A stretch of 64,000 nucleotides of DNA from Fasciola hepatica (taxonomy: Eukaryota > Platyhelminthes > Trematoda > Plagiorchiida > Fasciolidae): assembly GCA_948099385.1 (NCBI GenBank), contig CANUEZ040000191.1, positions 3,720,001 through 3,784,000 on the forward strand. The letters are read 5' to 3'. The translations under genes were made by a program, and so were the position numbers. The notes under the pieces were generated by a model, which was given only the letters and a program-made list of their open reading frames with translations, had not been told where the DNA came from and made no database searches. Shown piece by piece: positions 25,914 to 39,873 of the stretch. Numbering within the stretch: the first letter of the stretch is position 1; each line of letters starts with the position of its first letter.

Positions 25914-28028
25914 TTGTGGTTTGAGTGTTCGACTGACATTCGTTCACCCCAACCCTTGTTCGTGTCTCCGAGTGGGCTCTGTCCATGTGCAATGCTCATG
26001 ATTCCCTTAGCGGATCAAACAGCTGTACAGTGCTTCCATCATTTCAAAGGTCAGTTCAGTGTTCAAGCTGCATGGAGAATCATATTATACAAATCTACTC
26101 TGCTACTGCTCTATTGCATTGTATGAGCAATCTGTGTGGATTGTTCATAGGGGAAAGGCTTGGTTTTACTTAGGCCCATAAATAGAGAAGTGATAGAACA
26201 TAGGATTGGATCGGTGTGCGAGAATTTGGTTGTTACCGTTCAAAGCGAAAGCGAAAGCCGAAGCCAATTTGGGGATTGTGCTTTATCATGTATTGTATAT
26301 GTTGAACAAAGCGTTGAGACCCATATGGGATAGCTTTGTGGTTTGTGTGTTTGACTGACATTCGTTCACCCCAACCCTTGTTCGTGTCTCCGAGTGGGCT
26401 CTGTCCATGTGCAATGCTCATGATTCCCTTAGCGGATCAAACAGCTGTACAGTGCTTCCATCATTTTCAATGGTCAGTTCAGTGTTCAAGCTGCATGGAG
26501 ATACATATTATACAAATCTACTCTGCTACTGCTCTATTGCATTGTATGAGCAATCTGTGTGGATTGTTCATAGGGGAAAGGCTTGGTTTTAACTGGGCCC
26601 ATAAATAGAGAAGTGATGGAACATAGGATTGGATCGGTGTGCGAGAATTTGGTTGTTACCGTTCAAAGCGAAAGCGAAAGCCGAAGCCAATTTGGGGATT
26701 GTGCTATATCATGTAGTGTATATGTTGAACAAAGCGTTGAGACCCATATCGGATAGCCTTGTGGTTTGGGTGTTCGACTGACATTCGTTCACCCCAACCC
26801 TTGTTCGTGTCTCCGAGTGGGCTCTGTCCATGTGCAATGCTCATGATTCCCTTAGCGGATCAAACAGCTGTACAGTGCTTCCATCATTTCAATGGTCAGT
26901 TCAGTGTTCAAGCTGCATGGAGAATCATATTATACAAATCTACTCTGCTACTGCTCTATTGCATTGTATGAGCAATCTGTGTGTGGATTGTTCATAAGGG
27001 AATGCCTTGGTTTTACTTAGGCCCATAAATAGAGAAGTGATAGAACATAGGATTGGATCGGTGTGCGAGAATTTGGTTGTTACCGTTCAAAGCGAAAGCG
27101 AAAGCCAAAGCCAATTTGGGGATTGTGCTATATCATGTGTTGTATATGTTGAACAAAGCGTTCGGACCCATATCGGATAGCCTTGTGGTTTGGGTGTTCG
27201 ACTGACATTCGTTCACCCCAACCCTTGTTCGTGTCTCCGAGTGGGCTCTGTCCATGTGCAATGCTCATGATTCCCTTAGCGGAGCAAACAGCTGTACAGT
27301 GCTTCCATCATTTTCAATGGTCAGTTCAGTCTTCAAGCTGCATGGAGAATCATATTATACAAATCTACTCTGCTACTGCTCTATTGCATTGTATGAGCAA
27401 TCTGTGTGGATTGTTCATAGGGGAATGCCTTGGTTTTACTTAGGCCGATAAATAGAGAAGTGATGGAACATAGGATTGGATCGGTGTGCGAGAATTTGGT
27501 TGTTACCGTTCAAAGCGAAAGCGAAAGCCGAAGCCAATTTGGGGATTGTGCTTTATCATGTATTGTATATGTTGAACAAAGCGTTGAGACCCATATCGGA
27601 TAGCCTTGTGGTTTGGGTGTTCGACTGACATTCGTTCACCCCAACCCTTGTTCGTGTCCCCGTGTGGGCTCTGTCCATGTGCAATGCTCATGATTCCCTT
27701 AGCGGATCAAACAGCTGTACAGTGCTTCCATCATTTTCAATGGTCAGTTCAGTGTTCAAGCTGCATGGAGAATCATATTATACAAATCTACTCTGCTACT
27801 GCTCTATTGCATTGTATGAGCAATCTGTGTGGATTGTTCATAGGGGAATGCCATGGTTTTACTTAGGCCCATAAATAGAGAAGTGATGGAACATAGGATT
27901 GGATCGGTGTGCGAGAATTTGGTTGTTACCGTTCAAACCGAAAGCGAAAGCCGAAGCCAATTTGGGGATCGTGCTTTATCATGTATTGTATATGTTGAAC
28001 AAAGCGTTGAGACCCATATGGGATAGCC
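25914..28028 (+). repeat. Five-monomer unit, copy 3 of 3 (2,115 bp)
   Basis: Landmarks are 25914, 26336, 26759, 27183 and 27606, exactly 2,115 bp from copy 2. It shares AAAGGTCAG, GGAGCAAAC and TCAGTCTTC with copy 2. Its fifth monomer has the ordinary GTGGTTTGGG and GTGCAATGC instead of GTGTTTTGGG and GTGTAATGC, which suggests conversion or a breakpoint within this unit. Confidence 0.82.
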
Positions 28029-28873
28029 TTGTGGTTTGGGTGTTCGACTGACATTCGTTCACCCCAACCCTTGTTCGTGTCTCCGAGTGGGCTCTGTCCA
28101 TGTGCAATGCTCATGATTCCCTTAGCGGATCAAACAGCTGTACAGTGCTTCCATAATTTCAATGGTCAGTTCAGTGTTCAAGCTGCATGCAGAATCATAA
28201 TATACAAATCTACTCTGCTACTGCTCTATTGCATTGTATGAGCAATCTGTGTGGATTGTTCATAAGGGAATGCCTTGGTTTTACTTAGGCCCATAAATAG
28301 AGAAGTGATGGAACATAGGATTGGATCGGTGTGCGAGAATTTGGTTGTTACCGTTCAAAGCGAAAGCGAAAGCCGAAGCCAGTTTGGGGATTGTTCTATA
28401 TCTTTTATTGTGTTCGTTGAACAAAGCGTTGAGACCCATATCGGATAGCCTTGTGGTTTGGGTGTTCGACTGACATTCGTTCACCCCAACCCTTGTTCGT
28501 GTCTCCGAGTGGGCTCTGTCCATGTGCAATACTCATGATTCCTTTAGCGGAACAAACAGCTGTACAGTGCTTCCATCATTTTCAATGGTCAGTTCAGTGT
28601 TCAAGCTGCATGGAGAATCATATTATACAAATCTACTCTGCTACTGCTCTATTGCATTGTATGAGCAATCTGTGTGGATTGTTCATAGGGGAAAGGCTTG
28701 GTTTTACTTAGGCCCATAAATAGAGAAGTGATGGAACATAGGATTGGATCGGTGTGCGAGAATTTGGTTGTTACCGTTCAAAGCGAAAGCGAAAGCCAAA
28801 GCCAATTTGTGGATTGTGCTATATCATGTAGTGTATATGTTGAACAAAGCGTTGAGACCCATATGGGATAGCC

Positions 28874-30565
28874 TTGTGGTTTGGGTGTTCGACTGACATT
28901 CGTTCACCCCAACCCTTGTTCGTGTCTCCGAGTGGGCTCTGTCCATGTGCAATGCTCATGATTCCCTTAGCGGATCAAACAGCTGTACAGTGCTTCCATC
29001 ATTTTCAATGGTCAGTTCAGTGTTCAAGCTGCATGGAGAATCATATTATACAAATCTACTCTGCTACTGCTCTATTGCATTGTATGAGCAATCTGTGTGG
29101 ATTGTTCATAGGGGAATGCCTTGGTTTTACTTAGGCCGATAAATAGAGAAGTGATGGAACATAGGATTGGATCGGTGTGCGAGAATTTGGTTGTTACCGT
29201 TCAAAGCGAAAGCGAAAGCCGAAGCCAATTTGGGGATTGTGCTTTATCATGTATTGTATATGTTTAACAAAGCGTTGAGACCCATATCGGATAGCCTTGT
29301 GTTTTGGGTGTTCGACTGACATTCGTTCACCCCAACCCTTGTTCGTGTCCCCGTGTGGGCTCTGTCCATGTGCAATGCTCATGATTCCCTTAGCGGATCA
29401 AACAGCTGTACAGTGCTTCCATAATTTTCAATGGTCAGTTCAGTGTTCAAGCTGCATGGAGAATCATATCATACAAATCTACTCTGCTACTGCTCTATTG
29501 CATTGTATGAGCAATCTGTGTGGATTGTTCATAAGGGAATGCCTTGGTTTTATTTACGCCCATAAATAGAGAAGTGATGGAACATAGGATTGGATCGGTG
29601 TGCGAGAATTTGGTTGTTACCGTTCAAAGCGAAAGCGAAAGCCGAAGCCAATTTGGGGATTGTGCTATATCATGTATTGTATATGTTGAACAAAGCGTTC
29701 GGACCCATATCGGATAGCCTTGTGGTTTGGGTGTTCGACTGACATTCGTTCACCCCAACCCTTGTTCGTGTCTCCGAGTGGGCTCTGTCCATGTGCAATG
29801 CTCATGATTCCCTTAGCGGATCAAACAGCTGTACAGTGCTTCCATCATTTTCAATGGTCAGTTCAGTGTTCAAGCTGCATGGAGAATCATATTATACAAA
29901 TCTACTCTGCTACTGCTCTATTGCATTGTATGAGCAATCTGTGTGGATTGTTCATAGGGGAATGCCTTGGTTTTACTTAGGCCGATAAATAGAGAAGTGA
30001 TGGAACATAGGATTGGATCGGTGTGCGAGAATTTGGTTGTTACCGTTCAAAGCGAAAGCGAAAGCCGAAGCCAATTTGGGGATTGTGCTTTATCATGTAT
30101 TGTATATGTTTAACAAAGCGTTGAGACCCATATCGGATAGCCTTGTGTTTTGGGTGTTCGACTGACATTCGTTCACCCCAACCCTTGTTCGTGTCCCCGT
30201 GTGGGCTCTGTCCATGTGCAATGCTCATGATTCCCTTAGCGGATCAAACAGCTGTACAGTGCTTCCATAATTTTCAATGGTCAGTTCAGTGTTCAAGCTG
30301 CATGGAGAATCATATCATACAAATCTACTCTGCTACTGCTCTATTGCATTGTATGAGCAATCTGTGTGGATTGTTCATAAGGGAATGCCTTGGTTTTATT
30401 TACGCCCATAAATAGAGAAGTGATGGAACATAGGATTGGATCGGTGTGCGAGAATTTGGTTGTTACCGTTCAAAGCGAAAGCGAAAGCCGAAGCCAATTT
30501 GGGGATTGTGTTATATCATGTATTGTATATGTTGAACAAAGCGTTCGGACCCATATCGGATAGCC
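28874..30565 (+). repeat. Two-monomer unit in two copies (28874-29719, 29720-30565)
   Basis: Two 846-bp copies share GGCCGATAAATAG (29,136; 29,982), GTGTTTTGGG with GTGTCCCCGTGTGG, CATATCATAC (29,466; 30,312) and TTTATTTACGCCC. One clear difference is GTGCTATATC (about 29,661) against GTGTTATATC (about 30,507). The upstream flanks differ, placing the left breakpoint near the landmark at 28874. Confidence 0.82.
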
Positions 30566-30988
30566 TTGTGGTTTGGGTGTTCGACTGACATTCGTTCACC
30601 CCAACCCTTGTTCGTGTCTCCGAGTGGGCTCTGTCCATGTGCAATGCTCATGATTCCCTTAGCGGATCAAACAGCTGTACAGTGCTTCCATCATTTTCAA
30701 TGGTCAGTTCAGTGTTCAAGCTGCATGGAGAATCATATTATACAAATCTACTCTGCTACTGCTCTATTGCATTGTATGAGCAATCTGTGTGGATTGTTCA
30801 TAAGGGAATGCCTTGGTTTTACTTAGGCCCATAAATAGAGAAGTGATAGAACATAGGATTGGATCGGTGTGCGAGAATTTGATTGTTACCGTTCAAAGCG
30901 AAAGCGAAAGCCGAAGCCAATTTGGGGATTGTGCTATATCATGTATTGTATATGTTGAACAAAGCGTTGAGACCCATATCGGATAGCC

Positions 30989-33900
30989 TTGTGGTTTGGG
31001 TGTTCGACTGACATTCGTTCACCCCAACCCTTGTTCGTGTCCCCGTGTGGGCTCTGTCCATGTGCAATGCTCATGATTCCCTTAGCGGATCAAACAGCTG
31101 TACAGTGCTTCCATAATTTTCAATGGTCGTTTCAGTGTTCAAGCTGCATGGAGAATCATATTATACAAATCTACTCTGCTACTGCTCTATTGCATTGTAT
31201 GAGCAATCTGTGTGGATTGTTCATAGGGGAATGCCTTGGTTTTACTTAGGCCCATAAATAGAGAAGTGATGGAACATAGGATTGGATCGGTGTGCGAGAA
31301 TTTGGTTGTTACCGTTCAAAGCGAAAGCGAAAGCCGAAGCCAATTTGGGGATTGTGCTATATCATGTGTTGTATATGTTGAACAAAGCGTTGAGACCCAT
31401 ATCGGATAGCCTTGTGGTTTGGGTGTTCGACTGACATTCGTTCACCCCAACCCTTGTTCGTGTCCCCGTGTGGGCTCTGTCCATGTGCAATGCTCATGAT
31501 TCCCTTAGCGGATCAAACAGCTGTACAGTGCTTCCATCATTTTCAATGGTCAGTTCAGTGTTCAAGCTGCATGGAGAATCATATTATACAAATCTACTCT
31601 GCTACTGCTCTATTGCATTGTATGAGCAATCTGTGTGGATTGTTCATAAGGGAATGCCTTGGTTTTACTTAGGCCCATAAATAGAGAAGTTATGGAACAT
31701 AGGATTGGATCGGTGTGCGAGAATTTGATTGTTACCGTTCAAAGCGAAAGCGAAAGCCGAAGCCAATTTGGGGATTGTGCTATATCATGTATTGTATATG
31801 TTGAACAAAGCGTTGAGACCCATATGGGATAGCCTTGTGGTTTGGGTGTTCGACTGACATTCGTTCACCCCAACCCTTGTTCGTGTCCCCGAGTGGGCTC
31901 TGTCCATGTGCAATGCTCATGATTCCCTTAGCGGATCAAACAGCTGTACAGTGCTTCCATCATTTTCAATGGTCAGTTCAGTGTTCAAGCTGCATGGAGA
32001 ATCATATTATACAAATCTACTCTGCTACTGCTCTATTGCATTGTATGAGCAATCTGTGTGGATTGTTCATAGGGGAATGCCTTGGTTTTACTTAGGCCCA
32101 TAAATAGAGAAGTGATGGAACATAGGATTGGATCGGTGTGCGAGAATTTGGTTGTTACCGTTCAAAGCGAAAGCGAAAGCCGAAGCCAATTTGGGGATTG
32201 TGCTATATCATGTGTTGTATATGTTGAACAAAGCGTTGAGACCCATATGGGATAGCCTTGTGGTTTGGGTGTTCGACTGACAATCGTTCACCCCAACCCT
32301 TGTTCGTGTCCCCGTGTGGGCTCTGTCCATGTGCAATGCTCATGATTCCCTTAGCGGATCAAACAGCTGTACAGTGCTTCCATCATTTTCAATGGTCAGT
32401 TCAGTGTTCAAGCTGCATGGCGAATCATATTATACAAATCTACTCTGCTACTGCTCTATTGCATTGTATGAGCAATCTGTGTGGATTGTTCATAAGGGAA
32501 TGCCTTGGTTTTACTTAGGCCCATAAATAGAGAAGTGATAGAACATAGGATTGGATCGGTGTGCGAGAATTTGATTGTTACCGTTCAAAGCGAAAGCGAA
32601 AGCCGAAGCCAATTTGGGGATTGTGCTATATCATGTATTGTATATGTTGAACAAAGCGTTGAGACCCATATCGGATAGCCTTGTGGTTTGGGTGTTCGAC
32701 TGACATTCGTTCACCCCAACCCTTGTTCGTGTCCCCGTGTGGGCTCTGTCCATGTGCAATGCTCATGATTCCCTTAGCGGATCAAACAGCTGTACAGTGC
32801 TTCCATAATTTTCAATGGTCGTTTCAGTGTTCAAGCTGCATGGAGAATCATATTATACAAATCTACTCTGCTACTGCTCTATTGCATTGTATGAGCAATC
32901 TGTGTGGATTGTTCATAGGGGAATGCCTTGGTTTTACTTAGGCCCATAAATAGAGAAGTGATGGAACATAGGATTGGATCGGTGTGCGAGAATTTGGTTG
33001 TTACCGTTCAAAGCGAAAGCGAAAGCCGAAGCCAATTTGGGGATTGTGCTATATCATGTAGTGTATATGTTGAACAAAGCGTTGAGACCCATATCGGATA
33101 GCCTTGTGGTTTGGGTGTTCGACTGACATTCGTTCACCCCAACCCTTGTTCGTGTCCCCGTGTGGGCTCTGTCCATGTGCAATGCTCATGATTCCCTTAG
33201 CGGATCAAACAGCTGTACAGTGCTTCCATCATTTTCAATGGTCAGTTCAGTGTTCAAGCTGCATGGAGAATCATATTATACAAATCTACTCTGCTACTGC
33301 TCTATTGCATTGTATGAGCAATCTGTGTGGATTGTTCATAAGGGAATGCCTTGGTTTTACTTAGGCCCATAAATAGAGAAGTTATGGAACATAGGATTGG
33401 ATCGGTGTGCGAGAATTTGATTGTTACCGTTCAAAGCGAAAGCGAAAGCCGAAGCCAATTTGGGGATTGTGCTATATCATGTATTGTATATGTTGAACAA
33501 AGCGTTGAGACCCATATGGGATAGCCTTGTGGTTTGGGTGTTCGACTGACATTCGTTCACCCCAACCCTTGTTCGTGTCCCCGAGTGGGCTCTGTCCATG
33601 TGCAATGCTCATGATTCCCTTAGCGGATCAAACAGCTGTACAGTGCTTCCATCATTTTCAATGGTCAGTTCAGTGTTCAAGCTGCATGGAGAATCATATT
33701 ATACAAATCTACTCTGCTACTGCTCTATTGCATTGTATGAGCAATCTGTGTGGATTGTTCATAGGGGAATGCCTTGGTTTTACTTAGGCCCATAAATAGA
33801 GAAGTGATGGAACATAGGATTGGATCGGTGTGCGAGAATTTGGTTGTTACCGTTCAAAGCGAAAGCGAAAGCCGAAGCCAATTTGGGGATTGTGCTATAT

Positions 33901-34372
33901 CATGTGTTGTATATGTTGAACAAAGCGTTGAGACCCATATGGGATAGCCTTGTGGTTTGGGTGTTCGACTGACAATCGTTCACCCCAACCCTTGTTCGTG
34001 TCCCCGTGTGGGCTCTGTCCATGTGCAATGCTCATGATTCCCTTAGCGGATCAAACAGCTGTACAGTGCTTCCATCATTTTCAATGGTCAGTTCAGTGTT
34101 CAAGCTGCATGGCGAATCATATTATACAAATCTACTCTGCTACTGCTCTATTGCATTGTATGAGCAATCTGTGTGGATTGTTCATAGGGGAAAGCCTTGG
34201 TTTTTCTTAGGCCCATAAATAGAGAAGTGATGGAACATAGGATTGGATCGGTGTGCGAGAATTTGGTTGTTACCGTTCAAAGCGAAAGCGAAAGCCGAAG
34301 CCAATTTGGGGATTGTGCTTTATCATGTATTGTATATGTTGAACAAAGCGTTGAGACCCATATCGGATAGCC
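30989..34372 (+). repeat. Four-monomer unit in two copies (30989-32680, 32681-34372)
   Basis: Each copy is 1,692 bp. Shared rare markers are GGTCGTTTCAG (31,125; 32,817), GAAGTTATGG (31,687; 33,379), GTGTCCCCGAGTGG (31,885; 33,577), GACAATCGTTC (32,279; 33,971) and ATGGCGAATC (32,418; 34,110). Differences include GTGTTG near 31,367 against GTAGTG near 33,059, and GGAAAGCCTTGGTTTTTC at the end of the second copy. Confidence 0.85.
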
Positions 34373-36062
34373 TTGTGGTTTGGGTGTTCGACTGACATTC
34401 GTTCACCCCAACCCTTGTTCGTGTCTCCGAGTGGGCTCTGTCCATGTGCAATACTCATGATTCCTTTAGCGGAACAAACAGCTGTACAGTGCTTCCATTA
34501 TTTCAATGGTCGTTTCAGTGTTCAAGCTGCATGGAGAATCATATTATACAAATCTACTCTGCTACTGCTCTATTGCATTGTATGAGCAATCTGTGTGGAT
34601 TGTTCATAGGGGAATGCCTTGGTTTTACTTAGGCCCATAAATAGAGAAGTGATGGAACATAGGATTGGATCGGTGTGCGAGAATTTGGTTGTTGCCGTTC
34701 AAAGCGAAAGCGAAAGCCAAAGCCAATTTGGGGATTGTGCTATATCATGTATTGTATATGTTGAACAAAGCGTTCGGACCCATATCGGATAGCCTTGTGG
34801 TTTGGGTGTTCGACTGACATTCGTTCACCCCAACCCTTGTTCGTGTCTCCGAGTGGGCTCTGTCCATGTGCAATGCTCATGATTCCCTTAGCGGATCAAA
34901 CAGCTGTACAGTGCTTCCATCATTTTCAATGGTCAGTTCAGTGTTCAAGCTGCATGGAGAATCATATTATACAAATCTACTCTGCTACTGCTCTATTGCA
35001 TTGTATGAGCAATCTGTGTGGATTGTTCATAGGGGAATGCCTTGGTTTTTCTTAGGCCCATAAATAGAGAAGTGATGGAACATAGGATTGGATCGGTGTG
35101 CGAGAATTTGGTTGTTACCGTTCAAAGCGAAAGCGAAAGCCGAAGCCAATTTGGGGATTGTGCTATATCATGTAGTGTATATGTTGAACAAAGCGTTGAG
35201 ACCCATATCGGATAGCCTTGTGGTTTGGGTGTTCGACTGACATTCGTTCACCCCAACCCTTGTTCGTGTCTCCGAGTGGGCTCTGTCCATGTGCAATACT
35301 CATGATTCCTTTAGCGGAACAAACAGCTGTACAGTGCTTCCATTATTTCAATGGTCGTTTCAGTGTTCAAGCTGCATGGAGAATCATATTATACAAATCT
35401 ACTCTGCTACTGCTCTATTGCATTGTATGAGCAATCTGTGTGGATTGTTCATAGGGGAATGCCTTGGTTTTACTTAGGCCCATAAATAGAGAAGTGATGG
35501 AACATAGGATTGGATCGGTGTGCGAGAATTTGGTTGTTACCGTTCAAAGCGAAAGCGAAAGCCAAAGCCAATTTGGGGATTGTGCTATATCATGTATTGT
35601 ATATGTTGAACAAAGCGTTCAGACCCATATCGGATAGCCTTGTGGTTTGGGTGTTCGACTGACATTCGTTCACCCCAACCCTTGTTCGTGTCTCCGAGTG
35701 GGCTCTGTCCATGTGCAATGCTCATGATTCCCTTAGCGGATCAAACAGCTGTACAGTGCTTCCATCATTTTCAATGGTCAGTTCAGTGTTCAAGCTGCAT
35801 GGAGAATCATATTATACAAATCTACTCTGCTACTGCTCTATTGCATTGTATGAGCAATCTGTGTGGATTGTTCATAGAGGAATGCCTTGGTTTTACTTAG
35901 GCCCATAAATAGAGAAGTGATGGAACATAGGATTGGATCGGTGTGCGAGAATTTGGTTGTTACCGTTCAAAGCGAAAGCGAAAGCCGAAGCCAATTTGGG
36001 GATTGTGCTATATCATGTGTTGTATATGTTGAACAAAGCGTTCGGACCCATATCGGATAGCC
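34373..36062 (+). repeat. Two-monomer unit in two copies (34373-35217, 35218-36062)
   Basis: Each copy is 845 bp. The first monomer has ATTCCTTTAGCGGAACA and CATTATTTCAATGGTCG, the second the ordinary ATTCCCTTAGC. Private differences are TTGCCGTTC (34,694), TTTTTCTTAGG (35,046) and TAGAGGAATG (35,876). The one-T deletion has its last occurrence in this block, near 35,346. Confidence 0.78.
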
Positions 36063-37333
36063 TTGTGGTTTGGGTGTTCGACTGACATTCGTTCACCCCA
36101 ACCCTTGTTCGTGTCTCCGAGTGGGCTCTGTCCATGTGCAATGCTCATGATTCCCTTAGCGGATCAAACAGCTGTACAGTGCTTCCATAATTTTCAATGG
36201 TCAGTTCAGTGTTCAAGCTGCATGGAGAATCATATTATACAAATCTACTCTGCTACTGCTCTATTGCATTGTATGAGCAATCTGTGTGTGGATTGTTCAT
36301 AAGGGAATGCCTTGGTTTTACTTAGGCCCATAAATAGAGAAGTGATGGAACATAGGATTGGATCGGTGTGCGAGAATTTGGTTGTTACCGTTCAAAGCGA
36401 AAGCGAAAGCCGAATCCGATTTGGGGATTGTGCTATATCATGTAGTGTATATGTTGAACAAAGCGTTGAGACCCATATCGGATAGCCTTGTGGTTTGGGT
36501 GTTCGACTGACATTCGTTCATCCCAACCCTTGTTCGTGTCTCCGAGTGGGCTCTGTCCATGTGCAATACTCATGATTCCTTTAGCGGAACAAACAGCTGT
36601 ACAGTGCTGCCATAATTTTCAATGGTCAGTTCAGTGTTCAAGCTGCATGGAGAATCATATTATACAAATCTACTCTGCTACTGCTCTATTGCATTGTATG
36701 AGCAATCTGTGTGGATTGTTCATAAGGGAATGCCTTGGTTTTATTTACGCCCATAAATAGAGAAGTGATGGAACATAGGATTGGATCGGTGTGCGAGAAT
36801 TTGGTTGTTACCGTTCAAAGCGAAAGCGAAAGCCGAAGCCAATTTGGGGATTGTGCTATATCATGTGTTGTATATGTTGAACAAAGCGTTCGGACCCATA
36901 TCGGATAGCCTTGTGGTTTGGGTGTTCGACTGACATTCGTTCACCCCAACCCTTGTTCGTGTCTCCGAGTGGGCTCTGTCCATGTGCAATACTCATGATT
37001 CCGTTAGCGGATCAAACAGCTGTACAGTGCTTCCATAATTTGCAATGGTCAGTTCAGTGTTCAAGCTGCATGGAGATACATATTATACAAATCTACTCTG
37101 CTACTGCTCTATTGCATTGTATGAGAAATCTGTGTGGATTGTTCATAGGGGAATGCCTTGGTTTTTCTTAGGCCCATAAATAGAGAAGTGATGGAACATA
37201 GGATTGGATCGGTGTGCGAGAATTTGGTTGTTACCGTTCAAAGCGAAAGCGAAAGCCGAAGCCAATTCGGGGATTGTGCTATATCATGTAGTGTATATGT
37301 TGAACAAAGCGTTGAGACCCATATGGGAGAGCC

Positions 37334-39873
37334 TTGTGGTTTGGGTGTTCGACTGACATTCGTTCACCCCAACCCTTGTTCGTGTCTCCGAGTGGGCTCT
37401 GTCCATGTGCAATACTCATGATTCCCTTAGCGGATCAAACAGCTGTACAGTGCTTCCATCATTTTCAATGGTCAGTTCAGTGTTCAAGCTGCATGGAGAA
37501 TCATATTATACAAATCTACTCTGCTACTGCTCTATTGCATTGTATGAGCAATCTGTGTGGATTGTTCATAAGGGAATGCCTTGGTTTTATTTACGCCCAT
37601 AAATAGAGAAGTGATGGAACATAGGATTGGATCGGTGTGCGAGAATTTGGTTGTTATCATTCAAAGCGAAAGCGAAAGCCGAAGCCAGTTTGGGGATTGT
37701 GCTATATCATGTAGTGTATATGTTGAACAAAGCGTTGAGACCCATATCGATAGCCTTGTGGTTTGGGTGTTCGACTGACATTCGTTCACCCCAACCCTTG
37801 TTCGTGTCTCCGAGTGGGCTCTGTCCATGTGCAATACTCATGATTCCGTTAGCGGATCAAACAGCTGTACAGTGCTTCCATAATTTTCAATGGTCAGTTC
37901 AGTGTTCAAGCTGCATGGAGAAACATAATATACAAATCTACTCTGCTACTGCTCTATTGCATTGTATGAGCAATCTGTGTGGATTGTTCATAAGGGAATG
38001 CCTTGGTTTTACTTAGGCCCATAAATAGAGAAGTGATGGAACATAGGATTGGATCGGTGTGCGAGAAATTGGTTGTTACCGTTCAAAGCCAAAGAGGAAG
38101 CCAAAGCCAATTTGGGGATTGTGCTATATCATGTAGTGTATATGTTGAACAAAGCGTTGAGACCCATATGGGATAGCCTTGTGGTTTGGGTGTTCGACTG
38201 ACATTCGTTCACCCCAACCCTTGTTCGTGTCCCCGTGTGGGCTCTGTCCATGTGCAATGCTCATGATTCCCTTAGCGGATCAAACAGCTGTACAGTGCTT
38301 CCATCATTTTCAATGGTCAGTTCAGTGTTCAAGCTGCATGGAGAATCATATTATACAAATCTACTCTGCTACTGCTCTATTGCATTGTATGAGCAATCTG
38401 TGTGTGGATTGTTCATAAGGGAATGCCTTGGTTTTAACTAGGCCCATAAATAGAGAAGTGATGGAACATAGGATTGGATCGGTGTGCGAGAATTTGGTTG
38501 TTACCGTTCAAAGCGAAAGCGAAAGCCAAAGCCAATTTGGGGATTGTGCTATATCATGTGTTGTATATGTTGAACAAAGCGTTCGGACCCATATCGGATA
38601 GCCTTGTGGTTTGGGTGTTCGACTGACATTCGTTCACCCCAACCCTTGTTCGTGTCTCCGAGTGGGCTCTGTCCATGTGCAATACTCATGATTCCGTTAG
38701 CGGATCAAACAGCTGTACAGTGCTTCCATAATTTTCAATGGTCAGTTCAGTGTTCAAGCTGCATGGAGAATCATATTATACAAATCTACTCTGCTACTGC
38801 TCTATTGCATTGTATGAGCAATCTGTGTGGATTGTTCATAAGGGAATGCCTTGGTTTTATTTACGCCCATAAATAGAGAAGTGATGGAACATAGGATTGG
38901 ATCGGTGTGCGAGAATTTGGTTGTTATCATTCAAAGCGAAAGCGAAAGCCGAAGCCAGTTTGGGGATTGTGCTATATCATGTAGTGTATATGTTGAACAA
39001 AGCGTTGAGACCCATATCGATAGCCTTGTGGTTTGGGTGTTCGACTGACATTCGTTCACCCCAACCCTTGTTCGTGTCTCCGAGTGGGCTCTGTCCATGT
39101 GCAATACTCATGATTCCGTTAGCGGATCAAACAGCTGTACAGTGCTTCCATAATTTTCAATGGTCAGTTCAGTGTTCAAGCTGCATGGAGAAACATAATA
39201 TACAAATCTACTCTGCTACTGCTCTATTGCATTGTATGAGCAATCTGTGTGGATTGTTCATAAGGGAATGCCTTGGTTTTACTTAGGCCCATAAATAGAG
39301 AAGTGATGGAACATAGGATTGGATCGGTGTGCGAGAATTTGGTTGTTACCGTTCAAAGCGAAAATGAAAGCCAAAGCCAATTTGGGGATTGTGCTATATC
39401 ATGTAGTGTATATGTTGAACAAAGCGTTGAGACCCATATGGGATAGCCTTGTGGTTTGGGTGTTCGACTGACATTCGTTCACCCCAACCCTTGTTCGTGT
39501 CCCCGTGTGGGCTCTGTCCATGTGCAATGCTCATGATTCCCTTAGCGGATCAAACAGCTGTACAGTGCTGCCATAATTTTCAATGGTCAGTTCAGTGTTC
39601 AAGGTGCATGGAGAATCATATTATACAAATCTACTCTGCTACTGCTCTATTGCATTGTATGAGCAATCTGTGTGTGGATTGTTCATAAGGGAATGCCTTG
39701 GTTTTAACTAGGCCCATAAATAGAGAAGTGATGGAACATAGGATTGGATCGGTGTGCGAGAATTTGGTTGTTACCGTTCAAAGCGAAAGCGAAAGCCAAA
39801 GCCAATTTGGGGATTGTGCTATATCATGTGTTGTATATGTTGAACAAAGCGTTCGGACCCATATCGGATAGCT
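37334..39873 (+). repeat. Three-monomer unit in two copies (37334-38603, 38604-39873)
   Basis: The spacing is 1,270 bp. Shared rare markers are TTATCATTCAA (37,655; 38,925), CATATCGATAG (37,745; 39,015), GAGAAACATAATATAC (37,918; 39,188) and TTTTAACTAGG. The third monomers differ: GCCAAAGAGGAAGCC upstream of 38,179 against GCGAAAATGAAAGCC upstream of 39,449. Confidence 0.78.

Larger units (their letters stand above)
17881..36910 (+). repeat. Zone 2 of the array: transitional mixture of variants
   Basis: About 45 monomers. GCTTTATC persists but becomes rare, and its last copy lies at about 34,318. New variants enter: GTGTCCCCGTGTGG (first near 18,778), ATTCCTTTAGCGGAACA (19,240; 21,350; 28,540; 34,460; 35,305; 36,580), GTTCGGACCC (first about 20,818), GGCCGATAAATAG (23,217 to 29,982) and TTTATTTACGCCC (first about 29,550). 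One monomer junction at 19,861-19,874 reads AGGAAGGATCGG, a small local deletion with a substitution. Confidence 0.7.
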
